A stretch of DNA of 64,000 bases from Diploscapter coronatus (GCA_964036155.1 OZ038422.1:31271201-31335200), one strand, 5' to 3'. Shown: positions 1 to 14,586, counted from the first letter of the stretch. Notes: generated by a model not told the origin, from the letters alone. Program-made: numbers and translations.

Positions 1-973
1 TAGTCAACTCTTTCCTAAAAATAGTGAAAATATTCGAGACTTCGACCTATTTTTACTCAAAACCGAAGTCGAAAGTTTCGTAGCGAAAGTTAATGCGTCA
101 TTAGTGATAATCTGATCCGAATAATACCGAAGAAAAAACTTTGAATGTTTGTTTGTCACTTTGCGTTAGAAAACACTTCATTTTGGTTAAATCTTTACAA
201 ATGTCGGGATAAAAATGCTCAACATTTTAGACGACGGAATACTTTTGACCGTTTTTGAACTTCGAAATTTCATGATATCGTTAAATGTAAGAAAATTTAA
301 AGAGAAATACAAAAATTATATCATTCTGAAATAGAAGTGAACTTCTAGTTGTTTTTTTCTCCGAAATTTCAACTTATAATAAAAACGGAACAAGTTAAAA
401 GCGGAAGTTAGAAAACAAAGCGGCTAAATTTATACTTTGAAACCACCTTCAATCGGGATAATTTACGTAAGGAGGTCAACAATAAATTTACGACTTCAAT
501 TATGCAGATTACGGTATTTACCCAGAAATATTCTCCATTTGTATCCACGCGCAAACATTTCCTCAATGCTGGTTACAAAACATAAATATCTACAATTCTG
601 CAATTTAGAGCAACATTGTGCCATTCTTTTTTTTCAAAACTGCCGATCATTTGATCTCGCTCATTCTCTGCAGTTTACAGTAGCTTTTCGACAAACCAAC
701 ACACGCCTTGCTGCAAACCTCGTGACAGCAAATATTTCTATTTTCTCGTCTAAATTTAGCAAAGTTTATGCGCCAGTCTCTTGACTAAAGATTCCCATGT
801 TTTCGGTTCAAAATTTCATGGAAAAACTCGATTTATTGTGATTTTTGTGGGCAATGGTGTTTGTCTGCCTGCTTGTAGAAGGGGGTAAAATGGTCCGTTC
901 TTAAATGGGTCTGCCTTTCTGATTTCTCTGGATCAGCCACTTTTTCTATCGAATTGTTTGCCCTTCGACTTAC

Positions 974-1014
974 ATCAAATACACAACTTTCAAAGGCCAT
1001 GTTCTGCTCACTTG
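974..1014 (-). CDS. Possible 41-nt exon of an unidentified gene
   Basis: On the minus strand an AACAG acceptor and a GTAAGT donor bracket 41 nt that read SEQNMAFESCVFD. The phase (two leading bases, ending on a codon boundary) fits a direct join to the exon at 3053-3186, which leaves one base. A short exon with a one-in-three phase match can arise by chance, so this is weak. Product unknown. Confidence 0.2.
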
Positions 1015-3052
1015 CTGTTAAAATGTGCAAATTCGCCCCCGTTATCGCCGCAGATAAGCAAATTTCGGGATCCGAATAAAGATCGGTATGAAATTTTAGG
1101 AAAATGCAAGAAATAGGGACGTGAAATTAAAATAATGAATATGATTTTGTGGAAGATAATTCTAAATCATGAAATCAAAATCAGGCTACCCAAAATATTA
1201 GTTTACTGTAAAGAAAACGACTGAAAATTTAGTACAAGAAGGTAGCGGAAACGGAGGAATATTAGACTTATTCTTGAATTAAAATGCACAAAATGCTTAC
1301 ATTAGAAAGATCGGAAATAAATTCTGCATACACATGATCAAGATACCTAGGGAAAGCAGTTATACGAGATGAAATATCGCAAACTGACAAAGATAATATT
1401 TATATTCTTGTAAGCTTTTTAGGATACTGTAATTCTTTTTAAACTCATCATAATTCATAAACCTTTTGAAAACAAGTGTTATTGATAGTGAGATGCAAAA
1501 TATATTTAAGCGCTTCTAAACATGTCTCATCCGAGAAGCTTTGCAAAAAGTGATGATGATTTTTTATCGATATCTCGTTTTGCGACGAACATCAAAAGCA
1601 AAGAAAATGTTGTTTCAGATGAATCAAAAGAGCATTTGAAGTGAATTGAACTACGTGGTCGCACGAGGATAAATTCAAAAGGAACTCCTCTTGATCCTTC
1701 CTTCTGAATGCATTTTTCGAGGGAAAACTTGAAGACAAGGAACACTCAAATGAAGGACGCTGCAGCAAAATATACTGTAGTTTCCATATTTGAATACACT
1801 TTATTATTTGGAGACTATTCTGCAAATTAAAGTAGAGCGACCTAATTCATACGCAAAGATTCAGGGATTCATAGGAAAATGCAAATAAGCTTTAAACTTT
1901 CATGCAGATTCTGGACAAAATTCCCTCCAATCACAGGATTTATCCAATGCTTAGCGCATCACTTTTCGACAGATTTTCAAAACATCATTTTGAAAAAATA
2001 CATTAATTCTTTCGATCCTTGCAATAATTCAACCCCTAGAAAAAGACCGTTTTTCTAAGAAATAGTATGAAGAGTCAAGAGAAGAAAAGAAAAAAAAAAC
2101 CGGTCTTTTTTCTATAAGCCCAATAATTCCGTATATAACCAGACTTCAAAAAATGTATTTTCTCGCTATTTTTTCTCAAACTTTACGACTTCCCCTAATC
2201 GAAACGGTAAATTTACCGTCAAATAACCCTAAGCAAGAGCGTTTTGGGGTCCCTGTATTCGGTAAATAAATTGGAAAGGGGTTAAAAGAAACTTAAAAAG
2301 GTTGCTCAGGTTTGTCGAGTTTGGTGAATAAATATTGGCTGGGTTGACTGAAATTGGGTAGTTTATGAGAAAAGCATCAGAAAAGGAAGGGAAATCTGGT
2401 TTCTGTTATTGACATATTTAGGCTACCTATTTCTGATGCGCCATAGAAAGTCACGTGGAGTCTTTTTCCATTCGCTGATGACGTATTTTCATAGACAAAA
2501 AGAAGGAATAGGATACAGGCCTTTCCCTGTCTTCTTTCCTAACTCCCTTTGACTGTCACCTTCTGCATATCATAATTTATAGCCAGTCGAAAGATAACAG
2601 ACGAAACGGTGGCCTATCAACAGCCATCAACGACAGTTATCATATCGCTATTGCTAAATGATGATAGCCTAAATAAGAGTCAGAATTCTTTCTTATGAAA
2701 TACCGTATTTCAAAGAAAATTCGGACTATGCTGAACCCGCACCACGTAAATTAGCGTCATGAAAGAAATGAGGCAGAAAAGATATCCTACCCAAGATCTC
2801 GTAAATCGTCCATGATAATTATTAGATTGAGATAAGAAACGAAGTGATTCAGATTTCACATTAGAGTATAATTAGCGTCGTAAGTTTCGTGCAAAATTAT
2901 GACCTATGGAATACGCGATAAAAATAGCAAATTATCTATCGTTTTATCAGTGAATGTTTTGAACCGGAAATCATTTATCTCATTGTCAAACTGAACGGGT
3001 CAATATGATAAATTCTTTTTAAAAAAATCGAAAAGGTAAAATTTGGACCTAC

Positions 3053-3186
3053 CAATTTTGACGTCTTCGTTAGGCTCAGGAGACTCGGAATCAGACAAAA
3101 CCAGGGGCGAGGAGAGACGGGGCTTTTTCGGCAGAGGCTGATTTGATTGGTGAATGGCTCGAGATGAGGATAGATTCGAGGAAGAT
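3053..3186 (-). CDS. Candidate internal exon, serine-rich nuclear-type protein
   Basis: The 134-nt stretch is bounded on the minus strand by a TTTTCAG acceptor and a GTAGGT donor. It is clearly richer in G+C than the surrounding AT-rich DNA. It encodes about 45 residues rich in Ser and Pro, with a basic patch PKKPRL that resembles a nuclear localisation signal, followed by an acidic SDSESPEP stretch typical of casein kinase 2 sites. I do not recognise the protein. An ATG at 3195-3197 is in frame just upstream, so it could also be a first exon. Strand asymmetry around it agrees with minus-strand transcription. Confidence 0.5.
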
Positions 3187-6100
3187 CTGAAAACCATATT
3201 GATAAATTTTCTAAATAAGGAGATTTTTCTCGTCTTATTTGTATGACGTCACTACTTTTCCATGGTACTGGTAAAATAATCTAGAAACATCATGATATGT
3301 CAATTTTTCAACGCCTTCTCATATATTGATTCTCAAAAGTTCTGCATCACGACATCACGACCTAATTGTTGTCCTATATGTCCACCTAATCTCGGCGTTT
3401 TTAAAATGCAAATCTGAGAACACATTGAGATGATAAAATTATGAAAGTCTGATAAGTCTTAGCCGAGTCAATGCACACCAAGTAGGTGAACAAATATAAC
3501 GGATTTAGTAGACGATGCAAAACTTTTGAGGGTCAGTATATAAAAAATGAAGTTTCCAAATTTAAAGATGATCAGAAAATTATAGCCGTATCAAGGGACA
3601 AAAGAGAAAGATGATGTCATTTGATGTAGTCAACTACAGGAAGGAGAGAGAAAGAGACATTGACAGTTCAAAGGCCACAGTCCATAGTTCTTCCCTCCTT
3701 TTACATTGTCATCTTGCCGGTCACAAGTTCTAGTTTAACGAGCTTATTTCTCTCGAGACTACAAGTCTGGTCAGGTCAAAATCAGAGTAAAACTTAAGGG
3801 AATTTGAAAATTGCACCAGAGAACTGAGACTGTACGGGTAAAATCGGGGCAATAAAATCGAAGTGAAAGGAGAAAACTTGCGAGAATTCGGAAATTGAGA
3901 GAAATTCTGATCATGTTCTGCAAACCCACAAAATATATCGATTGTTATGATATCATTTAGACGAAAAATAAAACTTTGTATAGAGGTTTATGAATTATTA
4001 GTGAAAGAATATCCGAATAAAAATTTAATTGTGGTTGAATTTATTGATCCTACTTTTCTACAAATTTAATTCGATTTTCTCCTCCCGAAAGCTTTTTTAT
4101 AAAATTAATTTGATGCGACAAATTGTAAGAAAATTTTCGTTATCTACTGTATCCTAGTCCAACCAAAATCCGCAAAAAAAAATCTACAGGCAAAGAACAA
4201 GCGAAATATTCTGTAAGTTTTTCTTCAAGGACCCGAAATTATATTTTAAAAGATGTTTTTTAAATCCATTTTCTATTTTACGTCGCTGAAGATAATGATT
4301 ATTTATGAGCTTTCCAGATAAATTTCGCGCAAAAAATAACTGCAAATTCTATTCATCTCTCCACTAATAATAATACAAGAAGCATAAAGTTTGTAGGTAA
4401 TTATTAACTTTAATACCAAAAAGCACGAAAGATAACCGTTATTGATCACTCGCAATCAGACCTGATTCTCCTGTTTCCTCCCTTTTTCTCTCCAATTTCA
4501 CTTCCCTTTTCTCTTTTCCTCTTTGATTCAATCGATAAGTGCAGACAATCAGCCAGCAGTCATTTCAAGCCAAGCACTGTACCTAACAGAAACACAGATA
4601 ACATCATTTCACTGTTGGAGAAAAAAGAATGAAAACAAGGGGGACTGAACTAACTGAATGGCTGTGTTTCGGTTTCTTTAGGACATTATGAGTAGAAGTG
4701 AGAGGAACTGAAATTCCGCTATATCTCTGAACATGCTTATTTATAATTATTTGAAGAGCTGGAAGTTGTAAGAAGTAATATGCATGGTGAAGAGGCTGAT
4801 GAAAAATCTTGTAATTCTTTTTTCCAAAAAATATTCCATGCATGATGTCTTATAATTTCTAGGTAAGGCTTTTTAGGATCAAAATAAAAGATGAAAAAAA
4901 CGTTTTGTTTGAACGAGTTTGTTCAATTTCGTGACTTTTCTTACAAGGCAAATTGGACGTCATAAATATGTTGACGTGGTGATAAATAAAATATGGCGCT
5001 GATTTTTAGGCTTCGAATGATCTAACAAAAGAACGGTGAAAGTTGGGGAATTTCATGGAAGAATGTGGCAATAAAATAAGAAACATGAAAAATGTGATAA
5101 GATTTCTTTGAATTGGCAACCATTCAAAAGAGTACTGATTTTAGAGGGACCTTGAATGTAGAAAACTATTTGTGACTTTTAAAGTCGAAATCTTATCATT
5201 TTATCTCGGATAGATTTTTAATCAAACAAGAAATTATCAAAAATAGCCCCTTTACGGTGTGATATTTTGCATGAAATTGGTCAGTTTTTTCCTACGTAGA
5301 GCCTATAATTTTCCGTGACTCAATACAATTTGAGAATTCTATAAATGGAGAGGGATAAATCGTGATACAAAATAGTCTCGAATGAAAACGAATAAATTTA
5401 CGGGGTTCAAATCCGAACTAATTGAACTTTTCAAGGGAAAGGTCTATTAAATTATTTGATTAGAGCGCATTTTACATAGGGTACATTTACTTATCTTCAG
5501 ATATTTTTGGGACTGACGGGTAGAGATTTCTAAAATTGGGACAAAGACGGAAAAGCACGGGTAGGGTTTTCTAAATTTGGAACGGGGTGGACTCGATTTT
5601 TCAAAACCAAGATGGGAACGGACGGAGATGGGAAAATTAAGGATGGGTCAAAATTGTCATTTTTGGAATATCTGGATAGGAAAAAACTTTGGAAAAAAAA
5701 TTCGAAATTGGGACAGAGCGGGCACTTTTCGGGACGGCGACGGACGGGAATCATAATTGTTCCAAATTTTTGGGGGAAATTGAATTTTTCATTAATTTAA
5801 TTGAATAAAATGTGAGAAAATCAATGAAAATCGATTTTTCATCTAGAAATACAGAGCCTCAGAAAATTGGTCAGTAAAAAATAAAAACGACAATTTAAAT
5901 AAATATGCACACATCTAAACTTTTGCAAGAAACTATGTCAATGAAAAACTATAGGTAAATGAATAGAGTGGAATAAAACCCGGGCCGCTATCTTTAGTCG
6001 ATCAGGCCTGACGATTGACCTGGGTTAGGTCTATCACCGCATCACATGGGAAAAGAGAGAATAAAGATATCAGACGAATGGAAGAAAGTGCAAATCAAAG

Positions 6101-9100
6101 AGAGCACAGATTGACAGACAATTGGGGAAACCCTCTTCTCTTCTCACTTGGCAAAGTGCAAAAGATCAAACTACGATGCCACGAAAATGTAAAGGAATGG
6201 GGAATTTTTGAAGATATTCTCGATGGAAAGTGACAGATCGTTCAATTTGATAAGAAAATCGTTCGAAATCGTGATGATTCGACATGTGAAACTAAGAAAT
6301 TTTTTTCAGACGGGAAAATCAAAGATAGAAATGCAAAGAACAATAGGAAGGTCATGAATGACCTAGATTGATTGTAAACTAACGCACATGGGAAAGTTTA
6401 GATAATGAAGAGGGCGTTATCAAAATGTGTGCATGGATTTGAAAATCGATAAGGAAATATTTGCAAGTGGTGGAAATGTTAGGAAAGTTAACGCGAATTT
6501 GATGAAATGTGACTGTTGCAAATTAATTTAGCAAAGTTGCAGTGGAGAATGTTGCGAATTATGAAATGGCTAAAGCAATTTTATCAAAGTATTATTCTTC
6601 GCGATACAACTAAAGTCTGCTGGGAATTTGTAATTATGGAAAATGGGTTCAGCGCAAAAAGTCTACGAAAAAGATGAGGATTATCGCAGGCTTACAAATA
6701 CAACAGACATCGAAGAAAAATGATAACATAAACTAATTTGATCTATGTTCAGGTTGAATTAAAAATAGATAAACCTAAAGCAAATAATAGAAGATGGTTG
6801 AATTTCGTGAAACGTGAATACGAAAAGTAACTGCACAAATTGCGAAAAGTACGCAATCTCATTGAGAAAGCAGAAAGAACGCAGATATAATTTGCGCGTA
6901 AAATCGTCATAGTTCCATATCGAATTAGAAAGAACAAGAATAAATTCGAAGAAGAACAATAGTTTTAAAAAGTGCTTGAGCTATAAAATTATTATGAAAA
7001 ATATTATTGCGAAGTCGCAAGCAGAGATGAAGGAGACGCATTTTGATAAAGAGCGTATCTTTAAAAACAAATTGATAGCTGTTATTGAATGTGCTTGAAA
7101 TGATAAATAAATAAATAAGAAGCCATATGGGTTTGGACTATTTTAGATTTGTACTCGTCACCTACAATTCTTTGCAATTCAAATAATCAGCGTCAACAAA
7201 CAAATTGGCTTACCTCAAATCATCTGCTTCCATTGTTCCTTAAGAAATTATTTGCTTCTTTGCGTTTCAGCAGAAAATCGATATGAACAATCTTATCGTG
7301 AACAACGCTGAAAGTAAACAGTTTGTAAAAATTGAACTTGGAGTAGATCAATGAAATTTTAAAATTCTAGCAAGATCGAATGATGGTTCTTGATAAATTA
7401 ATTTAGATTCAATTTAAAAAAGGTTAGGATAAAATGTAAATGAATCAGAATGAAAATCGAATTAGGCACGCACTTTAACAAAGTTTAACGAATAGATACA
7501 AATAAATGTGAATTTTTGCAAAATGTACAAAAACAAGAATAGTTTCAACAAATGCAAACTGAAGATATTAGCTAGATGGAGGGTGAAATTCGAAGAATCC
7601 ACAATATTAACAATGGGAATTTTATGGAAATGAGAATTTAGATAATGCGGATGTCTCGAGGATGGCTGGGCTAAAATGGAGTCTAGAGTTTAAAATTCAA
7701 TTTTCGTTCGCTTTTCATTTTTTTAGATAAGCGATTAAAATATGAAGCACGAAAATCAGCGCATAAATTATTTTACACGTAGAAATAAGCGACAATGGGT
7801 ATGATTGCAGAAGATTAATGAAGATACCACTTTCTTCCTCTTTCAACCTGTAATTTTTCGAAACTCAACTAGCAAAGTTCTCTTAGTCTGATCTCGAAAG
7901 TCTTCTAATTCCACGTATCCGTCTTAAAAATGAATCGGAAAATAGCAAGAAATTTGACAAAATATCGAGCGATTTTTTTTTCTTAAATCTACCAAATTGG
8001 ACTCTAAAGTCCTCTAAAATATAGGCATTTCGAGAAAGAATCAATTCAAAAAAGTGAAGAGAAATTTTGACATAGTGAAACTTCTGCTTTTTACTCCATT
8101 ATTGTAGTTATGTACGAAGCTGGAGAAAATAGATTTGAATTCACGAAAATTTCGATTCGTCACTGTCAAGAATTTCACACGGGAAAAAAGATCTAGAAAC
8201 GCTTGCCCTGCTCCCGGACATTTGACAATCGGCTTTGGCAGAGACAGACAGAACTAGAGTGACAGACAGAGAATAACTGTGCGTGCCTCTTGCAGACCTG
8301 CTTGCCTCTGCCCTCCTCTCTTCTAACAAATAACTTGTTCATATCTCGTCTACTCTGCTTCTTTCCCTTCTCATCGATTTCCAATCTCTCTATCGCGTTG
8401 CGCGTATCGTGTATTTTAATGGTTTGATTTCGTGGTCATTTAACTTTTCTCTTTTTCTCTTCCTTCTCTTTTCGCTTTATCAATTTTATGAACAAATGAA
8501 CCCAACCCAAAATGGTACGCGGTGCGCATTTTTGAACTGGAATGGTATGGAAGTTGGCTTAGCACACGATCTGCAAAGTAAAAGAGTGGAAAAGAAGTGA
8601 GAAAATGAATTTGGGAGTTTGAACTCGAAATTGACAAAGTACAGAAAACAGTCAGAGTTAGAACGGAATGATGGGGGTAGAAAACACGTGATGAATTAGA
8701 GAGTATTGAATTTTTTTTAGAGAGAATAGAGAAAAAGGCAATTCCCGAATTCCCTCAAACAGTCTCGCACAGGCACTACAGCCAAATATTATAGTGTTGG
8801 TCGGGAAAATGAGAAATGATCAGAAATTTGAGAAAATCAAAGGCTAATTGCGATGTTGATCAGCGGAAAAACGATGGAGGCAATATAAAGAGGATACGAG
8901 GATATGCTATGGTTCGGTTGGGCTGTGGAGGTGTGTAATGTACTTGTTCTTTCGCTAGTCTCCAGTCCTAGTTTAGGTCAGAGAACTTTGGCGCGTAATT
9001 CATGAATTTTTGACGCAACGAGCACAAAAATATTGTAGACATCCGGTAAATTAATAGAAGAAAAAACTGGCCAGATTTGAACACGCGCAAACCTTGCAAT

Positions 9101-12100
9101 AATGCACACATTATGACATTAAATTGGAGTTAAATAGGTGTTATTACCGAGTTTCTTGCCTTTTTGTTCTCGCATTTTCTCTCCACCTATCTGGCTGTTC
9201 TTCGAGAATTGTCCGCAGCCGATGGAGCAGAAGGGGATTTTTATGGTAATGACACAGTAAGTGATATGCGCATTACGACAAAATTTACGCGTATTCAAAT
9301 TTGACAAATTTTCTTCTTCTATCAATTAATTTGCCGGACGACTATAGTATTAAAAATCGAGTGTATAGTTGTCGAATTAAAATGGAAATAAATCAATTTT
9401 TCAGTTATGAGAAGTAGGAATGACAAAGATTCGACTTTCTGAAAAGAGGAAGGATGAGATCGAGCAAAATGTTTGAAAATTTGAGATCAGAATGTGGAAA
9501 TCGCAGGAGAACTCAGGAATGACCCGGTACAGGCCTACGCAGAACATAAGCCAGACCCTTCTTATCGCCCTCCATCAAACCAAAATTTTCAACTAAAATC
9601 TTGTTCGAGTCGCATATGGAGCTACTTTCTGCAAAAAAAATATTCTGTCAGCTCAATCTATAATTTTCCTTTCCGGCTGAAAACTTACCTAGATCTAGAC
9701 TTGAGAATAAGGATAAATAGCTTAGTACCCTTGGTTGAAATTTCCGTTGCATTATTATGGCTTCAAAAGTTTTTTTCCTAACTAGAATTTACTACGATAT
9801 TTCAAGAATAGATAATCACTTTTTATGCTTTATCCCCGACTAAGCTAAAAATACATCGTCTCAAATAAGTCAGTTTGCAGTTGCGTCATATTTGACTTTA
9901 AATTCAGAAAATCTTCAGATTAGAATCTTTTTGAATTGACCTATTTTTAAATGGACGATAATAACAAAATCGGGGAAAATTTTTGGCTCTGAGATTGTTT
10001 AGGTCTTGTGCCGTCATGAATTAAGTCATAACATCATAAAATAATCAGATAATTGAAGAGGGAAAGTGCATAGCTTAGATTTGAGCGAATTAATCAGTGT
10101 ATCGCAGAATGGAAAACTACCTTTACAAGGGAACCTCACGAACCGATACTCGAATTTCCGGCTCATTTTTGACAGATAATCCAACCCAGATATATAGATA
10201 ACGATTATAAACTCGAAAATGGCTAATAAAAGCTCGTTTGCTCGGGTTAATTAGGCATAATTACTATTCTCTTTGTAAAAGGTTTTGTTTCGCAGGCAAA
10301 GGGTGATGACGAATGAATAATGACTAAAATAATAATCCGAAATAAAAAAAAAAAAAAAAAAAAAAACAACTCGTTTATAGAAGTAAAATGGACAGATCTT
10401 TTCTTGATAAATGATGATTGAATACCCAATGTCTCAGTCTTCAAGGTAAATATTTCAATAGAGACTGAAATTAAGATTGAACGGTGAAACGAAAAGACAA
10501 TTTGCAATTAGACGGAAAATGAAGGACAGAATTGAAAAACCGAAAACCTGTTGCAAATTTTATGAAGCATAGACATTTTTCTAGAGGAACTAGAGGGAAC
10601 GTGCGAAGCTGAGAGGCGCAGAGAAGCAAATGACAATGATAAAAGATAGAGGCGAAAGAAGAGGGAAAAGAAAGAGGAATAACGATTGATCTACTTCGTT
10701 CGACACGTGAGAGAACTCAGAAGGTGGGTTTTTATCATTATTTTTCTCTGCCCTCTCAAAATGATATTCTCTTTTCACATTTTCATGACCATCACAAAAG
10801 TGTAAAGTCTGGAAATCAACAAACAGAAAACAGAAGAAAAGATATCGATATACAGGGTAGAGAATATCATTCTTCTAGAAAAATGATCGGGAAAGGAATG
10901 CAAATCGATCATCGCTAGATCACGAAATTTTGCAGATTATTTGGCGATTTGTTCAAAAGTTCATTTTGATAAAAAGTTTCAAATATTTTGCCAAAAATGG
11001 TTCTGGCGAAGTTAGGGTGAAAATATATAACTTGATGTGAGATTGAAGTACAAAATTAGGAATTGAAAAATTTTTAGTTATGAAGAAACAGTTAAGAAGT
11101 GATTCAAATGAAATAATTTCGTGAAAACTCACTAGAAGCGCGATGTTGCCAAAAATTTCTAGATATTTAGGCAGTGGAATTTATCATTCAACATAGAAAA
11201 GTTGAAAATTTAAAGAGGACTTCTTACCTTGAAGGAAACTATTTTTCGCAGGAAAATTCAAAGAATGATCAAGAAAAATTCGATAGAAACAAGAAAAGAT
11301 CGCACATGAAAATTTGGTTATTTTGCAAGCCACTATGCAAAATTCTAAATCATCAAGACATTAAGCACGACAATTTACTTTTAACGAAGAAAATGGAAGA
11401 GTAGAAGGTTTCATTTAAGTTAAAATTGATTTTTTAAATCTAGAAATTCCACCCGGATCGAATCCTAATAGAGTTCGAAGCGATGCCAACAAAATTGCAT
11501 CCATGCAGTGCAATCACTTAGCCATTCCTCCCATTCAATTCTCCTGTAATCATTATCACCTTCTTGACAAAATTGTTCAATTTCATTAAAATTATTCCGC
11601 CAAATTAAAAAAAAATCAAATATTTTTGATCGATTTCAACGATTCTTGATTGGGATGATTTAAAATTAGAAACAAAAAGCAACTTTTATCTGACAAACAA
11701 GAATGCCAGTAATAATAATTAAAAACAACAACAACAACAACAATGAAATAATGAGAAAAACAACCAACAAAAAAGGATGTTTCGAAAGGGTAAAGCCCAT
11801 GAGATCGTAAAACTGGATAATTAACCCGGAAACTTGAAAAACGAATATGGATAAAAATGAAAAGGATGGAATAAACATTTTCATAAAATCAAACTTTCGC
11901 ATAAGTGTTTTAGGTAGAACACTGGAAAAGTCAAATATTAATTAAAAAGAGGAAGATATCGTTTGAAAATTCAAAAGAACAATAAATGAAATTTTCAGGG
12001 AATAGTTTTTCCAAAAGAAAAAAAGTGATAAAAACAAACGTTTAGAAAGAGTAGGTGAACATGTACATTGGGATGTTTGAAGGGGATCAAATTATGGATT

Positions 12101-12184
12101 GGTTGATGTCGAAGAAGACCTCGTTTCCTAAATTGAATGGGATGGTGAAGTCCTTCTCCGTCGATCGCGTCAACCGCCCAGCCA

Positions 12185-14112
12185 TCAGACATTGTTGACC
12201 GACGTGCAGTAGCTCATCTTCTTCATGTCAGAGAAGTACTTCAAGCACCTGAAACAAAGCAGATATTGACTTTTTTAAAGTCTAACGAGTTGGAAAATGC
12301 TGTGTAGTCTCATATCTTTTCTTAATTTTTGCACTCACACCCGACCCCCATCTTCAAAAATGACACCCGATCCGTGAATGCGAGCTTTTATTTACAAGTC
12401 TGGTAACATTTAGCAAGTTTGGAGGTCGATAACTTGGCAAACTCGAACAACTTTCTTTAGCTTCTCCTCAAAATTGTCCGTATTTTCGAAAAATAGTAAA
12501 AAATTGAATCATGGAATGAAGATGAAGAGACCTGTAGACGACATTGAAGATCCACACCTTGATAGCCAGGGCAGTGATATGGGCGACCGTCATGATGACA
12601 TGCAAGTTCATGAACTCTGAAACACAATGGAGTCAAACGAGGTATTTCATTTCCGATTCCGAGTACATTATTAACACAGAAAGGGAAAGGCTGAAATAGT
12701 TTGGCAACAATGAACTCGAAGCCTTTGTTTCATTTATTTAGAATCGTAAATACAGGAAAATCACCTATGCGATTTCTCCCAGTACGTTTCGAATGCTTTG
12801 TTCAAAAGTTGTGCTATTTTTGAAAACAAATGAAAATGGGCACCATTATTACGAAGTGCCACCTTTGGAGCAAGCCTTCTCTAATCCCGACCCGAGTGTT
12901 CCCTAAGTCTGAGTAAATTATCTAAGAACGTACCGGTGAAGTTCATACCGTCCATCGTTATGTACTTGGTCCCGTACAAAAGAGCGGAAGTAGTCTGGAA
13001 CAGAACAACGAGCAGGTTCATGAAAATGTACAAAATGTCGACTCCCTGCAATTTGGGAATATTAGAATTTAATAAAAGTCCCGTTCGATTATGATTATTT
13101 CTTGTTGTTCACATATTCGAAATAATCCCTGAAAATTAAATTTGGCTTTTTCACAACCGCAACCGTGATTGTAGTTGAAAAACTCCAAGTCTGACTTTGA
13201 TTCTCGACTTACGAGAAGAACGAGGAAGGGAATGAGCAGGTGGGACCTCTGGGCGCGAATGCCGACAAACAGAGTGCAAACGCACGCCAGGCTGCACAAC
13301 CCCATCATCCACTGAAATAAGCCTTTGTGAAAGGTGGAAACACGATTTTAGTATACCCATTTTCAGAGAGTGTTCATATAGCTTTAAAAGTCATTTTTCT
13401 ATAACTTTTTATCGTTATAAGACAATAGAAAAAATAAGAGGCAAAATGGGGGAGCAGAAATCTCCAGGAAAAATCTTTTCTCTTTACCGCACACACCTCT
13501 CACTCTTTCTTCCTTTTCTTGCACACCTAATTTTCGTTTAGTCTTAAAACGAAAATGAGGAAAGCGAGACAAGAACGAAAGAAAAGAAAAAGCGATTGGA
13601 ACAGAGAAATTTTTTTTCGAAAATTCTCGCACATCTCTGAAAGGCAATTTACCATGATACTGGTGGGCAGAACGTAAGTGGGATCAGGGAATCCGTTGTC
13701 GAACTGCATGTAGCCGGACAGTTTGAGCAGGTCCAACAAAGTCGCGATCATGTACAACACGCCGAACGACATCGCGCCATTCTGAAACACACCAAATTTG
13801 AGAATTTTTGAATGTTGAGTGAACAAAATAGTTTCAAGAATTCTAAATAGATGCAGATGAGGAGTTTTTTTTTTTCGAAAAGTCTAATTCCGATCAATTT
13901 CTAATTCGTTGTTTCCTCCTTACCGTGATATGGGCACTGGAGCAGCAGCACTTGTACTTGTCGTCGTTATGATTGAACCACTTCACGTGGACAGGGCCCT
14001 GCGCCTGAATGGGCTGTCCATAGTGCTGGCCTCCATTCACTCCTCTTGGCTGCTGCCCGCCCTGACTCTGACTCAGCAGGTGTGCCTTCTCCGTCATTCC
14101 GTAGGACGACAT
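12185..14112 (-). CDS. LAPTM-like four-transmembrane lysosomal protein
   Basis: Six exons join in frame to 225 residues: 14112-13924, 13781-13653, 13311-13213, 13045-12934, 12616-12532 and 12248-12185. The cytoplasmic N-terminus is Gln/Gly-rich. The motif KCCCSSAHITNGAMSFGVLY (residues 54-73) matches the cysteine cluster before the first membrane span in LAPTM4/5. Four hydrophobic segments follow, and the end, VVYRCLKYFSDM, resembles the LAPTM4 sequence after its last span. LAPTM proteins sit in late endosome and lysosome membranes and affect transporter and receptor sorting; that role is inferred by family. A TTTTTTCAG acceptor lies 31 bases before the ATG (exon begins at 14143), so the 5' end may be trans-spliced. 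The C-terminus is short and lacks the PPxY motifs of vertebrate LAPTM4. The family call is by motif only. Confidence 0.75.
13134..13195. repeat. Degenerate copy of the CAGACTTG mini-element
   Basis: In the intron between LAPTM-like exons 3 and 4, the core cacaaccgcaaccgtg and the right end aaactccaagtctg match the small palindromic elements at 38015 and 45786. The left end is decayed and no target duplication is visible. Confidence 0.35.
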
Positions 14113-14143
14113 CGCCTCAATCGCTTTACACTCAGCAAAACCT

Positions 14144-14517
14144 CTGAAAAAATTGATTATGTAAGATCAAGCAGGGAGAACGAAACGGAAAAATCAGTTC
14201 TTGGAATTTCTGATCGAAAATTCACGAAATTTTGGGAAAACCGAGTGAAAATAAATCGAACGAGGAATTAGTTTCCGCAAGTGGTTGATAGCGAGTAAGG
14301 TAAACGCAGGTAGAGAGCGCAAGCAGGTTTACGAGAATCATATTTCGCCGTTATTTTTTCTCAGGAAGATGTGTTCGGGTGTAACTAAGGCTTTTGATAA
14401 GAAAAAATAAAATAAAAATTGATTTTGAACGAAAGAATCGGCATTTTCCGGACTCCAAAATGAATATTCTCGCAAATTTCAAACTGCTTACAGGTTCTTG
14501 CAAGGAAAAGTTATGGG
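14144..14517. other. Intergenic spacer upstream of the LAPTM-like gene
   Basis: No gene is visible. The segment lies between the 5' acceptor of the LAPTM-like gene and the left end of the transposon, and presumably holds the promoter of the former. Confidence 0.4.
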
Positions 14518-14586
14518 CTCAGCGTAAGAACTGCCTGTCCGCACCGACAGTTGCCGATGTCCGCACTTTTTCGCCGACTGGCACGG

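Larger units (their letters stand above)
1..12184. other. Gene-poor region, purine-rich on the plus strand
   Basis: Apart from the two candidate exons listed separately I see no recognisable gene here. The plus strand is markedly purine-rich, for example around 3600-3660, 6050-6110 and 10560-10680. The sense strand of introns elsewhere in the window is T/C-rich, so this fits a long minus-strand transcription unit with large introns. Open frames on the plus strand are expected because A/G-rich DNA has few stop codons. A homopolymer A run lies near 10345-10366 and a GC-richer patch near 8150-8400. Confidence 0.5.

Noticed and set aside
437..784. Plus-strand 115-codon frame at the left edge
   Set aside because: No family match or splice context; its composition resembles the surrounding non-coding DNA.
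8141..8384. Overlapping minus-strand frames in a GC-richer patch
   Set aside because: No acceptor-donor pair, and the two frames overlap in different phases; it may be promoter sequence.
11995..12192. Minus-strand 65-codon frame
   Set aside because: It overlaps the stop and 3'UTR of the LAPTM-like gene in another frame.
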